Shown: piece by piece, positions 27,562 through 35,881 of the stretch
Layout of the letters: each line of letters starts with the position of its first letter
How positions within the stretch are numbered: position 1 is the first letter of the stretch
Source: Deltaproteobacteria bacterium HGW-Deltaproteobacteria-18
GTDB taxonomy: Bacteria > Desulfobacterota > Desulfovibrionia > Desulfovibrionales > Desulfomicrobiaceae
Assembly: GCA_002841885.1 (NCBI GenBank)
Contig: PHBE01000003.1
Span: 62,001 to 126,000, forward strand
Reading direction: 5' to 3'
Length of the DNA: 64,000 bases
Made by a program: the position numbers and the translations under genes
Notes under the pieces: model-generated
The model's input: the letters and a program-made list of their open reading frames with translations, nothing else
The model's database searches: none
Told to the model about the DNA's origin: nothing

Positions 27562-27828
27562 ACAGCCCCCTTATGCAAAGTATTACGCAACCATATGGCT
27601 ACAGGGTATAAGATCGTTCCAGTCTTTCATAATGATCGACGGGAATTCGCTTGCAAAAGAGAAGAAATTGGATGAAAGTCCCACGCTCTAAGTCCCCGAG
27701 CGCTTGTAAACCGCCTGCTATCCTGAACTTTTTCAAGAAATACCCCTATAGAGAGGGGTCTTGGAAGTTGTCAAGAGCAATGGGATTTTAAGTGCTGCGT
27801 AATTCTTCAAAATTGTTGAGAGAAAATC
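27562..27828. other. Divergent intergenic region with hairpin
   Basis: 267 bp between the EF-G-like gene (minus) and the ParB-like gene (plus), AT-richer than its surroundings. It contains an inverted repeat at 27734-27763: outer CAAGA/TCTTG and inner ACCCCT/AGGGGT. No strong promoter is recognised. TTGTCA (27768-27773) and TTATGA-16-TATACC on the minus strand are weak candidates. Confidence 0.4.
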
Positions 27829-28806
27829 ATGAACACGGTCGATTCACAGCCCCTGGACCCTGCATCCGCCACGCTCCTGCGTTGCCGTGCCGAGAATATG
27901 GATGCCGATGGGCCCTGGCTTTTCTGGTCCGCTCCGCCGTCCCCGACCTTGCGCCGCAGCCTGAAAGACCACGGACAGCTCGTGCCCGTGCTGGTCGATG
28001 CCGCAGGCGCACGGCCCGTGCTCGTTGCGGGTGCGGCCCGGGTTGCCGCCCTGGCGGAGCTTGGCCGTGAGATTCTGTGCCTGGACCTTGGTGCCCTCGG
28101 CGCAGAGGCCAGAGGACTGACCTATGTGCAGTCCAATGCCGGTGCGGAGTTAACCGACGGGCAGCTCGTTCTGGCCCTGCGCTACTTCAACGCCCTGTCG
28201 GACGTGAACATGGCGCGGGTGCTTGAGGCGCTCGGCTTTGAAGCGCGTTCCAAGAAGATGCGCCTGGTCCGCGCCTGGCTGACGCTGCCTGCGCGCTGGG
28301 ATGCGTTTCTGGGCACGGGCGCTGTGCCCCTGGCTTGCGCGGACGTGCTGGAAGCATTTGCCCCTGAAGATCTTGAGGCCCTTGAGGCGCTCTTTGCCTC
28401 GCTCTTCTGGTCACGCGGGAACGCGGTCAACGTGCTGACGTGGATTCGCGAGGTCTGTGCCCGTGACGGTGTTTCCGTGGCAAAAGTGCTGGAGGGCGCG
28501 GGTTTGAGAGAGATTCTGGCTGCCGGTCTTTCGCCCAAGGACGCCATGACCCGCATCATTCACGAGGTACGCCTGCAGCGCTACCCGGTACTGTCGGACA
28601 TGGAGCGCGAGTTTGTCGACACCGCCCGCCGGGTCTCGGCCGGAACGCGTTGGCGGGTGGTCCAGCCGGACGTGTTCGAGAGCAACGCCGTGGAACTGAG
28701 CGTGCGCCTGACGAGCCCGGCCGATCTGCACGCTGCCAGCGCTGAACTTGCCCGCATCGCGGTCCGGGAAGATCTGGGCGGCCTTTTTCCTTTGGGGGAC
28801 AAATGA
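27829..28806 (+). CDS. ParB-like (Srx-fold) protein, function unknown
   Basis: 325 residues. The N-terminal part (about 15-90) resembles the ParB/sulfiredoxin fold: LRRSLKDHGQLVPVLVD, then PVLVAGAARVAALAELG. The GERR nucleotide-binding signature of chromosomal ParB is replaced by GAAR. The remaining ~230 residues are mostly helical (LSDVNMARVLEALGF looks like a helix-turn-helix), and I do not recognise them. The stop TGA overlaps the ATG of the radical SAM gene (ATGA), so the two are translationally coupled. A role in DNA binding or in guiding the partner is inference. It is not beside parA. Confidence 0.7.
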   Translation: MNTVDSQPLDPASATLLRCRAENMDADGPWLFWSAPPSPTLRRSLKDHGQLVPVLVDAAGARPVLVAGAARVAALAELGREILCLDLGALGAEARGLTYVQSNAGAELTDGQLVLALRYFNALSDVNMARVLEALGFEARSKKMRLVRAWLTLPARWDAFLGTGAVPLACADVLEAFAPEDLEALEALFASLFWSRGNAVNVLTWIREVCARDGVSVAKVLEGAGLREILAAGLSPKDAMTRIIHEVRLQRYPVLSDMEREFVDTARRVSAGTRWRVVQPDVFESNAVELSVRLTSPADLHAASAELARIAVREDLGGLFPLGDK

Positions 28807-29909
28807 CGGCCCTGCCTACCTATCTGCAGGGCATCAGCCGGGTTGTGGTCGATGCGGCCGTGGCCGGTTCCCCCGTGGCGCAGCGCGTGCGTCAGAGGTT
28901 GCCCCACCTGACGGCGGAAGTACTGGACGAGGGCGAAACCCTGTCCTCAGGGCTGGCGCGTGAGGATATCCTTTACCTGAAGCGGTACCGGGGTCGTTTT
29001 TTGCGTCATTGCCCCGGCACCAGCCATTATCGTTGCTGCGGATACCAGATCGTGCATATCGGTGAAAATTGCCCGCTTCGCTGCTCGTATTGCATTTTGC
29101 AGGCCTATTTTCAGGACCGCGTGCTCAAGGTCTGGGCCAACCAGGACGACCTGTGGCAGGAGCTGGACCAGTCCTTCAGCGCAAACCCTGATCGCCGCTA
29201 CCGGGTCGGTACCGGGGAATTCACCGATTCATTGGTGCTTGAGGCCCTGACCGGCTATAGCCGGGATCTGATCGAATTTCTGGGGAGCTATCCGCAGGTC
29301 TGCCTTGAACTCAAGTCCAAGGTGGTGGACCTGTCCTGGATGGACGTTGTCCGCGATCCCTCAAGGGTCCTTCCGGCCTGGTCCATGAACGCACCTGCCA
29401 TAGCAGAGCACGAGGAACAGGGCGAGTGCGCGAGCCTGGAAGAGCGCCTCACCGCAGCACGGACCTGCGCCCGGGCGGGTTTTCGGGTCTGCCTGCATTT
29501 TGACCCCATGATCCATTTTCCCGGCTGGCAGGAAGGCTACGCCCGCACGGTGGAGATGATCTTCGACCATCTGCGCCCCGAGGAGATCGCCTATGTGAGC
29601 ATGGGCTCTTTTCGACACATGCCGGACCTGAAGCGCTGCATCATCGAGAATTTTCCCGGTTCGAGCTACATCCATGGGGAGTTCATCACCGGGATCGACG
29701 GCAAGCAGCGTCTGTTGCGGCCCTTGCGGGTCGAGCAGTTCCGCTTCCTGGCCGACGCGTTGCGCCGGGGCGGGCTCGATCGGCAGCTCTATCTGTGCAT
29801 GGAGTCGGACGAAGTCTGGCAGGCGGTACTTGACCGCACGCCCTCGGACCTGGGCGGTTTATACAGGCATCTGATGGCGCAGGCTTTTGGTGATGGAGGG
29901 AAAGAGTAA
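28803..29909 (+). CDS. Spore photoproduct lyase-like radical SAM protein
   Basis: 368 residues of the SplB/COG1533 family. The radical SAM cluster is C90-P-L-R-C94-S-Y-C97, at the same residue numbers as in Bacillus SPL. C70, C78 and C79 lie before it. RVGTGEFTDSLVLEALT aligns with the SPL stretch that carries the essential Cys141, but here the position reads EFTDSL, with no Cys. It is therefore unlikely to be a standard spore photoproduct lyase; no sporulation genes are seen here. It is coupled by a 4-bp overlap to a ParB-like protein. Confidence 0.8.
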   Translation: MTALPTYLQGISRVVVDAAVAGSPVAQRVRQRLPHLTAEVLDEGETLSSGLAREDILYLKRYRGRFLRHCPGTSHYRCCGYQIVHIGENCPLRCSYCILQAYFQDRVLKVWANQDDLWQELDQSFSANPDRRYRVGTGEFTDSLVLEALTGYSRDLIEFLGSYPQVCLELKSKVVDLSWMDVVRDPSRVLPAWSMNAPAIAEHEEQGECASLEERLTAARTCARAGFRVCLHFDPMIHFPGWQEGYARTVEMIFDHLRPEEIAYVSMGSFRHMPDLKRCIIENFPGSSYIHGEFITGIDGKQRLLRPLRVEQFRFLADALRRGGLDRQLYLCMESDEVWQAVLDRTPSDLGGLYRHLMAQAFGDGGKE

Positions 29910-30367
29910 GGGACTGTCAGCCTGTGAGTATTTTCAATTTGCGGGACACGGTCCGGTCCCGCCATGGCTATCCAAGCCCTGTTCTCGGGGGTGGCATTGT
30001 ACGGCCGCGATCCGGGTTGGGCCGGGCAAGGGCCGCCGAAACTCCTTCTCCGGCCTCGTAGAGTCGAATCGTTGCGTGCAGGGCGTTATGTCTGGGTGGT
30101 TCGGTTGGCAACGATTCAACAAACGATGCCAGGCTCAGTCAAACAGTCGGCGCCCCTAGCCCGGCCCAACCCGGCCCGCTGGGAAGACGCATGAATGGTC
30201 GGTTTTTTCGAGTTGGCCTGACGTTGGGTGCGAAGTCATTGCGAGAAGCCAGGCTCTGCGTGGGAGTCTTCGACGCGGCAATCCACGCTTCCGATCTCTG
30301 GGGCGGCACTGTGCGGCCGCGAGCCGGATTGGACCGGGCGAGGTCCGCATGAGCTCCTGGAAGGCTC
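29910..30367. repeat. Gene-free region with nested inverted and direct repeats
   Basis: 458 bp without a credible gene. Three layers are visible. A 21-bp inverted repeat, 20 of 21 matching, lies at 30012-30032 and 30154-30174. Inside it a perfect 10-bp inverted repeat GAATCGTTGC/GCAACGATTC lies at 30066-30075 and 30108-30117. A direct repeat of about 65-85 bp (29982-30055 versus 30294-30357) shares GGCGGCACTGTGCGGCCGCG-like sequence at roughly 80% identity. GTCATTGCGAG at 30235 and GCGGCAATCC at 30275 resemble the widespread REP-like bacterial repeat. It could be a degenerate MITE/REP cluster. Confidence 0.6.
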
Positions 30368-30913
30368 TCAGTCTGCTGCGGGCTGCGATTTCATGATGCC
30401 GCCCAGATCCAGATTCATGTTTTTTATGCAGCTGTCTTTAAGATGGCAGCGTTCACACCCGTAGCGGTGAGGGTAGGGGGTGATGGTCGCGTATTTGCGG
30501 TCCAAGGCTCCTGAATCCTGCAGGTTCAGACCAATTTTTTCAAGCGTCCGGCACAGTGGCTTGGTTGGAACCGGAACCGGCGCGCATTGCTTTTCTCCCA
30601 GTTCAGGCATCAGCGCCTTCAAGGTCCCCATGATCATGGTCTGGGCGATGGCCTCGTGCTTGAATCCTTCCGACGGGGACTGCTTCCAGATTTCGTCGAC
30701 CTGGTCCTCCACCTCGCTTTCAAGAAATACGACTACATGTTCCTTGCGGTCACCAAGCTTGTAGACCTTGAGAAGGGGAAGCCATTTTTCCCAGACGTCG
30801 AGCACGGAGAGCATGTCGCGCGGGCCGAGTTCGTCGATCTGGGAGAGGAAAAGGAACGTGGGAAAATCAAACTCCGGCTGCACCGGCAGTTGGGTTATGG
30901 ACAAAATCTTCAT
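30368..30913 (-). CDS. Conserved hypothetical protein with C-terminal Cys motif
   Basis: 181 residues; I do not recognise the family. The N-terminal part is mixed alpha/beta without signal peptide or membrane helix. Near the C-terminus is GCERCHLKDSC (C-x2-C-x5-C), which with C-x residues at about 108 and 118 could bind zinc or an Fe-S cluster. Codon use is like its neighbours. It stands 90 bp downstream of the PilZ-LuxR gene on the same strand, so it may be its cotranscribed partner or target. Confidence 0.7.
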   Translation of the reverse strand: MKILSITQLPVQPEFDFPTFLFLSQIDELGPRDMLSVLDVWEKWLPLLKVYKLGDRKEHVVVFLESEVEDQVDEIWKQSPSEGFKHEAIAQTMIMGTLKALMPELGEKQCAPVPVPTKPLCRTLEKIGLNLQDSGALDRKYATITPYPHRYGCERCHLKDSCIKNMNLDLGGIMKSQPAAD

Positions 30914-31003
30914 GAATGCTCGAACCTGTGGTCTAGGGTGTCTGGGAAGCCGGACGCGAGGCCCGTGGCGTGGATTGGTCCTTGATATACTTGCGCGTGA
31001 AAC

Positions 31004-32011
31004 TCAAGAATTTTCTCTGGCTCCAAGGTGTCTGGCCGCCCACAGCGAGGCCTGTAGACGGTTGGGCACGTCGATTTTCTTGTAGATGTTGTAGATGTGC
31101 GATTTGACGGTGTTGAGGCTCAGAAAAAGCTTCTGCGCGATATCCTTGTTGGTGGCTCCGGCGGCGAGCATGAGCAGAATTTCCTGTTCGCGCTGGCTCA
31201 ATTCGGCCTGTCCGTCTTCCGGGGCAATCAATTCGGCGGGGCGGTTCTGCTTGCCGAGCAGAAAAGCGGACATGGCCTCGCGGGAGAACCAGAGCTCATT
31301 TTCAAGCATGGCGCTGACACCCTTGACCATCAGCCTGAACGGGGAGTTGCGGTAAAAGATGCCGCGAATGCCGGAGGTGAGGGCTTCCAGTTCGAGGGAG
31401 CGGTCTTCCGGGACGTTGAAAAGGGCCACGGACGTGGACATGAACGGGGAATCCTCGCCGTTCGCCTCCTGCAAAAGCTCCTCCATGGACATGCCGGTGC
31501 AGTCGAGAAGGGTCAGGTCGGGCCGGGCGCTTTCAAGAATTCTGGGCAGGGAAGGGGAGTGGCTGCAGCTGACTCCGGTCTCCTGACTGAGTCTGGCAGC
31601 CAAAAGGTCGTTCAGGAGCGGGTCGTCTCCGACGATGCCGAGCATGGCCGGTCCTGCCTGGCCGGGTTTTCTGCCCGAGTTGACGCAAAGGGAGGTGACC
31701 TTGGTCGGATCGAAGGCGACGGCCATGCCGTTTTTTTCCGTACGCACCACTGTGCCCTCGACCCGAAATCTGGATTGCTGCTGGCCGGCTCTCATGCCGC
31801 CGAAATCGAGGGAGATGTTCAGCGTCACTTGCGTTCCGGCGGGATATGTCTGCCCGGTTTCGAAAAAGACCCCTCCAGCAGAGATGTTTGTCGTCGCCAG
31901 CTCCTGGTCCGAATAGTCATGCATGATCGAGCTCACTTTCGTGGGGATGCTCAAGGAAAAACGTTCAATACTGCGTCGAGTGCCCCTTTTTGACGCCGTG
32001 CTGTTGTTCAT
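31004..32011 (-). CDS. PilZ - receiver-like - LuxR HTH regulator
   Basis: 335 residues from the ATG at 32011, which has GGAGG SD; an upstream in-frame start is ignored. An N-terminal PilZ domain (about 10-105) has the c-di-GMP ligands R13-x3-R17 (RSIER) and N42-x-S44-x2-G47 (NISAGG). A receiver-like segment (about 122-235) has GDD near 128-130 and LLD at 168-170. The LuxR/GerE helix-turn-helix (about 268-330) has LSQREQEILLMLAAGATNKD and LNTVKSHIYNIYKKI. This would be a c-di-GMP-responsive transcription factor; targets are unknown. It follows the TPR gene by 28 bp. Confidence 0.88.
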   Translation of the reverse strand: MNNSTASKRGTRRSIERFSLSIPTKVSSIMHDYSDQELATTNISAGGVFFETGQTYPAGTQVTLNISLDFGGMRAGQQQSRFRVEGTVVRTEKNGMAVAFDPTKVTSLCVNSGRKPGQAGPAMLGIVGDDPLLNDLLAARLSQETGVSCSHSPSLPRILESARPDLTLLDCTGMSMEELLQEANGEDSPFMSTSVALFNVPEDRSLELEALTSGIRGIFYRNSPFRLMVKGVSAMLENELWFSREAMSAFLLGKQNRPAELIAPEDGQAELSQREQEILLMLAAGATNKDIAQKLFLSLNTVKSHIYNIYKKIDVPNRLQASLWAARHLGARENS

Positions 32012-32039
32012 GTTTCCTCCGTGGCGGGTGTGCAACGTG

Positions 32040-32825
32040 TTAGTCCGATACTTTTGCTTCCGCGGTGGAGATGTCTTGCGGCAACAGGTTGTTTTTCTTG
32101 AGGTACGCTAAAAATTTTTGGGCAATTTCCAGGTTGTTGTTGAGGCGCAGGGCCGTGCGCAGATGTTCGATGGTGCTCTGGATGTCGGCCTTGGCGAAAC
32201 AGGCCCTGGCCATGTTGTAGTGCAGGTTCTCGTCGGCCGGGGAGAGCTCCAGCGCCTTGGCGTAGTACTCCGTGGCCTGTTCGTACATCTCGTTCTTGCG
32301 CAGACTGATGCCGAAATCATTGAAGAGGTGCTTGTGTTCGGCCTCGAAGGTCGCCTCCATCTTGATCAGGCGTTGGAAGATGTTGTCGGCTTTGCCTGTT
32401 TCTCCCCGGTCCAGATAGGTCAGGCCCAGGCCGAAATTGGCCCTGATGTTTTCTTCATCGACGCGCAGGGCGTTGTCGAATTCGTACTCCGCGCTGTAGG
32501 TGTCCCCGTTCACTCGATGTCGCTCGGCCTTGGCGATGGTCTGATTGAGTTTGCGGATACTCGGAAAGACCTTGCTCGAATAGAACTCGGGTTCGGGTTC
32601 GTACTGCTCCAGGAATTCTTCTTTCGGGATCTCCTGCTTGGGACCGGAAGGGACGTAGTTCGGATTCAGTGGCTGGATGGTGATCACGCCCTGGTCGTCT
32701 TCTTCGGCAAACCAGTACATGGTCTGCGTGGTCTTGCGTATGGTCGCACCCGCACCGACCTTGGCAATTTTTTCTGAGGAAAAAACGCCCTTGATAAGCG
32801 CGCGTTGATTTTCAGTTTCCGACAT
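32040..32825 (-). CDS. TPR-repeat protein
   Basis: 261 residues, cytosolic, no signal peptide. The N-terminal ~90 residues (KVGAGATIRKTTQTMYWFAE) are not recognised. From about 95 to 250 it has four or five TPR units, for example AEYEFDNALRVDEENIRANF, EQATEYYAKALELSPADENL and STIEHLRTALRLNNNLEIA. TPRs mediate protein contacts. It lies between pyrF (18 bp upstream) and the PilZ-LuxR regulator, so it may be a signalling adaptor for the latter. Confidence 0.85.
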   Translation of the reverse strand: MSETENQRALIKGVFSSEKIAKVGAGATIRKTTQTMYWFAEEDDQGVITIQPLNPNYVPSGPKQEIPKEEFLEQYEPEPEFYSSKVFPSIRKLNQTIAKAERHRVNGDTYSAEYEFDNALRVDEENIRANFGLGLTYLDRGETGKADNIFQRLIKMEATFEAEHKHLFNDFGISLRKNEMYEQATEYYAKALELSPADENLHYNMARACFAKADIQSTIEHLRTALRLNNNLEIAQKFLAYLKKNNLLPQDISTAEAKVSD

Positions 32826-32843
32826 GGGCGTCCCCCGCAGAAA

Positions 32844-33557
32844 TTATGTGATTGTCTTCAGATAGTTCCGAGCTGCCTGCACAGGGTTGTCCGACCGGGT
32901 GATGGGTCGGCCGACGACAAGGTAATCACTGCCGTCACGGGCTGCCTGAGCCGGAGTGCAGACACGTGACTGGTCTCCACAGTCTGCGTCGGGCAGGCGA
33001 ATGCCAGGAGTGAGGAGCTGAAAAGATGCTCCACATGCCTGACGTATATCACGAACTTCCCTGCCTGAACAGACCACGCCGTCGAGTTTCCAGTTTTGGG
33101 CGCTTTGCGCCAGATAAACGGTCAGATCGCGCAGATCCGCCTCGGTGGCGTCGGGATTCCAGGCCAGATCCTTGGACCCAAGGCTGGTCAGCAGCGTCAC
33201 GGCGAGGATGAGGGGGGAAGCCTGTCCGGGTGCAAGGCCCTGGGCCCGGCCTGCCGCCGCCGCTTCGCACATGGCGCGTCCGCCGAGTGCGTGGATGGTC
33301 AGCATGTCCACGCCCATGCGCGTGGCCTGGGCCGTGGCCGCTTGCACGGTGTTGGGGATGTCCATGAATTTGAGATCGAGAAAAACCTTGAAACCCATAT
33401 CCTTGAGTCGGGCGACAAGCTCCTGTCCGGAGTTCAGGTACAGCTCCAGACCGACCTTGACCCAGGGCACCACGCCTTGCAGGCTCGAAGCCAGGGCCAG
33501 CGCCTGCGCCGTCTCGGGAAAATCCAGGGCCACAACCAGTGCCGGGTAGGTTTTCAT
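32844..33557 (-). CDS. pyrF: Orotidine 5'-phosphate decarboxylase
   Basis: 237 residues, TIM barrel; makes UMP from OMP. Start ATG 33557 ([14 protein letters not shown]) overlaps the gmk stop (ATGA). The catalytic DLK-x2-D motif is in VFLDLKFMDIPNTV; the phosphate-binding end has LLTPGIRLPDA and VVGRPITRSDNP. The common His in the DLKxHD position is Met here, outside the catalytic Lys/Asp set. Confidence 0.95.
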   Translation of the reverse strand: MKTYPALVVALDFPETAQALALASSLQGVVPWVKVGLELYLNSGQELVARLKDMGFKVFLDLKFMDIPNTVQAATAQATRMGVDMLTIHALGGRAMCEAAAAGRAQGLAPGQASPLILAVTLLTSLGSKDLAWNPDATEADLRDLTVYLAQSAQNWKLDGVVCSGREVRDIRQACGASFQLLTPGIRLPDADCGDQSRVCTPAQAARDGSDYLVVGRPITRSDNPVQAARNYLKTIT

Positions 33558-34198
33558 GAGAGCCCCCACTGGCGGATCAGGGCGGCTTGCCAGGACTCCT
33601 GGTAGGCGGGTCTGGTTTTTTCGGCCACATAGATGGCTCGTAGCTGTTCGTAAGCCAAATTCAAGTCGTCGTTCACGATCCAGTGGTCGAACCACCGGCT
33701 GTCCCCGATTTCGTCCCTGGCGGCGGCCAGACGGCGGATGATGGTGGCCTCGCTGTCCGTGCCCCGTCCGGTCAGCCGGGACTCCAGAGCCGCGCGTGAC
33801 GGAGGGAAGACGAACACGTAGCAGCCCTGCCCCATGTTGCTCTTGATCTGGCGCGCGCCCTGCACGTCGATGTCGAAGATGACGTCGCGGCCTTTGGTCA
33901 GGAGGTCCATGGTGGTCTGTCTCGGGGTGCCGTAAAGGTTGCCGTGGACTTCGGCCCATTCGGCGAAATAACTTTCGTCCCGGCGGCGCTCAAACTCTTC
34001 GCGGGTCAGGAAATGGTATTCCCGGCCGTTGGCCTCGCCCGGACGGGGTGCGCGGGTGGTGCAGGACACGGAAAAAGTAAAGGCGCTGAATTCGGCGGTC
34101 AGCCGTCGGATGAGGGTGCTTTTTCCGGTGCCCGAAGGGGCGCTGATGACGAGCATCATGCCCACGTTGGCTTGCGGGGGAGTGCTTGCGCTATTCAT
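33554..34198 (-). CDS. gmk: Guanylate kinase
   Basis: 214 residues; phosphorylates GMP to GDP. ATG 34198 has GGAGG five bases upstream; the preceding GTG is too close to the SD. P-loop [11 protein letters not shown], then [19 protein letters not shown] for GMP binding. It overlaps remA by 8 bp and pyrF by 4 bp. The yicC-remA-gmk order is widespread in bacteria. Confidence 0.96.
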   Translation of the reverse strand: MNSASTPPQANVGMMLVISAPSGTGKSTLIRRLTAEFSAFTFSVSCTTRAPRPGEANGREYHFLTREEFERRRDESYFAEWAEVHGNLYGTPRQTTMDLLTKGRDVIFDIDVQGARQIKSNMGQGCYVFVFPPSRAALESRLTGRGTDSEATIIRRLAAARDEIGDSRWFDHWIVNDDLNLAYEQLRAIYVAEKTRPAYQESWQAALIRQWGLS

Positions 34199-34448
34199 CA
34201 CTGCCTCCGGCGGTGAATCGTTGGCTGATGGTTTCGGGCTGGATGGCTGACAGGATGCAGTGGTTCGAATCGGTGATGATGAGCGAGCGGGTTTTGCGGC
34301 CCTGCGTCGCGTCGATGAGCCGTCCGGCCTGCTTGGCCTCCTCCCGCAGGCGGCGCATGGGGGAGGAGGTCGGGCCGACGATGGCCACCACTCTGCTTAT
34401 GACCACGGCATTGCCGAAGCCGATGTTGAGGAGTTTTTTCTTTTCCAC
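34191..34448 (-). CDS. RemA-like DUF370 family regulator
   Basis: 85 residues, GTG start at 34448 with GGAG formed at the end of yicC. It matches the RemA/YlzA (DUF370) family: [25 protein letters not shown] is seen in part, then [30 protein letters not shown]. In Bacillus RemA is a DNA-binding activator of matrix genes; in this lineage its function is unproven. Its position between yicC and gmk is conserved across phyla. Confidence 0.9.
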   Translation of the reverse strand: MEKKKLLNIGFGNAVVISRVVAIVGPTSSPMRRLREEAKQAGRLIDATQGRKTRSLIITDSNHCILSAIQPETISQRFTAGGSDE

Positions 34449-34451
34449 GCC

Positions 34452-35333
34452 CTACTCCAGGTTCTGGATCTGCTCTCTGCATTTTTCGAGTTCGGCCTTG
34501 AAGGAGACCACCAGCTGGCTGATGCTCGTGTTCTGGCTCTTGTTGCCGCAGGTGTTGATCTCGCGGAAGCATTCCTGGACCATGAAGTCGAGTTTGCGGC
34601 CCACGGGCTCGGTCTGGTTGAAATAGCCGTCGATGCCCTTGAGATGGATCTCAAGGCGCGTCAGCTCCTCGGAGACATCGACCCGGTCTGAGATGGTTGC
34701 CAGTTCCTGCAGCATGCGGTCCGGATCTATCTGGGCACCGCTGTCAAGGAGCAGCTTGGCGACCCGTTCCTGCAGCAGGGCGAAACGCTCCGGCGCGGTC
34801 TGGGCCGCCAGGACGCGGATCTCTTCCACCAGCACGGTCAGGCGAGCAAAGCGCACGCGCAGATCATCCTCCAGCGCCAGACCTTCCCGGACCCGCGCTT
34901 CGTCCCAGTCCGCAAGGGCCTTCTTCAGGGTCTCGGTCAGGCTTTCGATGAGCTGCGGGTTGTCGATGCTGCCGGAATCCTTCCACAGGGAAGGGATGTT
35001 CAACAGCCGGTTCAGGTCCGGCGTGTGTGAAAGGCCCTTGGATGCGGCCAGAGTCTCAAGCTCCTGCAGCATGGACGCCGCCATGGTCCTGTCCAGGCTA
35101 AGCGACTGCAACTCGGGGTTGTTGATCTTGAGCCCGAGAAAGAGCTCCACCCCGCCCCGGTTGGCCACTGTGCGGACCTCGTTTTCCCAGGTTTTTTGGT
35201 GGGCGTAGAGGGTGGGCGGAATCTTCCACTTCAGATCCAGATGGCGGTTGTTGAGGCTGCGGATTTCCCAGGACAGGGTCCAACCTTCCTCCTGGGCGCT
35301 GGCGCGGCCGTAGCCGGTCATACTCTTGGGCAT
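34452..35333 (-). CDS. YicC/YloC-family endoribonuclease
   Basis: 293 residues. The N-terminus MPKSMTGYGRA and the C-terminal FMVQECFREINTCGNKS are family hallmarks. YicC proteins are RNA-binding endoribonucleases involved in sRNA turnover in E. coli. The start overlaps the DUF4416 stop region by 16 bp, and remA follows directly, so it is within one long transcript. Confidence 0.93.
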   Translation of the reverse strand: MPKSMTGYGRASAQEEGWTLSWEIRSLNNRHLDLKWKIPPTLYAHQKTWENEVRTVANRGGVELFLGLKINNPELQSLSLDRTMAASMLQELETLAASKGLSHTPDLNRLLNIPSLWKDSGSIDNPQLIESLTETLKKALADWDEARVREGLALEDDLRVRFARLTVLVEEIRVLAAQTAPERFALLQERVAKLLLDSGAQIDPDRMLQELATISDRVDVSEELTRLEIHLKGIDGYFNQTEPVGRKLDFMVQECFREINTCGNKSQNTSISQLVVSFKAELEKCREQIQNLE

Positions 35334-35881
35334 TGCGTATCCTCTGATGATGTTAAATGCTTGAGGGATTCCCTGTACATGTCCCGGATGCGGGTCAGGT
35401 GCTTCTTGACCTCGGGCGCGGCGTAGTCCGGGAAGGTCCAGGGGAGGTCACACCAGTCTCCCCCTTGAAAAATGAGGGTCAGGTCGGCCCAGATTCCCTG
35501 TGACAGGTACACCCTGTGCGTGAAATTCTTGCCCGTGGCCAGGACCAGGCGTTCCTGGGTGACGTAGCCCGGGTCGAGATTGAAAAACCGCCTGCCGTCA
35601 CGCGCCCAGCGAGTCTCAAGCCTGTTGGTAGCCAGCTTGATTTCGGCCAGCCCGTCGAGGGGCAGGGGGCGCTCAAAGGACAGGACAAGCCGGGAAATGG
35701 GCGAGCCCAACTCCGCGTCGTAATAGCTGGTCCGGCTGAAGGGGATGGGCTGCGACTCGTAATCGATGCGGCCCATAATCTCTTCAAGACGCGGTCGCAG
35801 CGTCGGCCAGACCTCCTCCCGGCAGGCGCTCAGCACCGACAGGAATGCACGTCCCGGCAGGGGCTCCTTCGGGATGCTCAT
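35318..35881 (-). CDS. DUF4416 family protein
   Basis: 187 residues of a family common in anaerobes and still without a known role. Typical motifs: GRIDYESQPIPFSRTSYYDAE in part, RRFFNLDPGYVT, RLVLATGKNFTHRVYL and WTFPDYAAPEV. No signal peptide. ATG 35881 overlaps the mtaB TGA (ATGA). It shares the operon with tRNA-modification genes mtaB and mnmA upstream and yicC downstream, which may hint at an RNA-related role. Confidence 0.88.
   Translation of the reverse strand: MSIPKEPLPGRAFLSVLSACREEVWPTLRPRLEEIMGRIDYESQPIPFSRTSYYDAELGSPISRLVLSFERPLPLDGLAEIKLATNRLETRWARDGRRFFNLDPGYVTQERLVLATGKNFTHRVYLSQGIWADLTLIFQGGDWCDLPWTFPDYAAPEVKKHLTRIRDMYRESLKHLTSSEDTQCPRV

Noticed and set aside
29910-30367. Short frames such as 29964-30194 in the repeat region
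   Set aside because: No SD, no conserved sequence, and composition follows the repeats.
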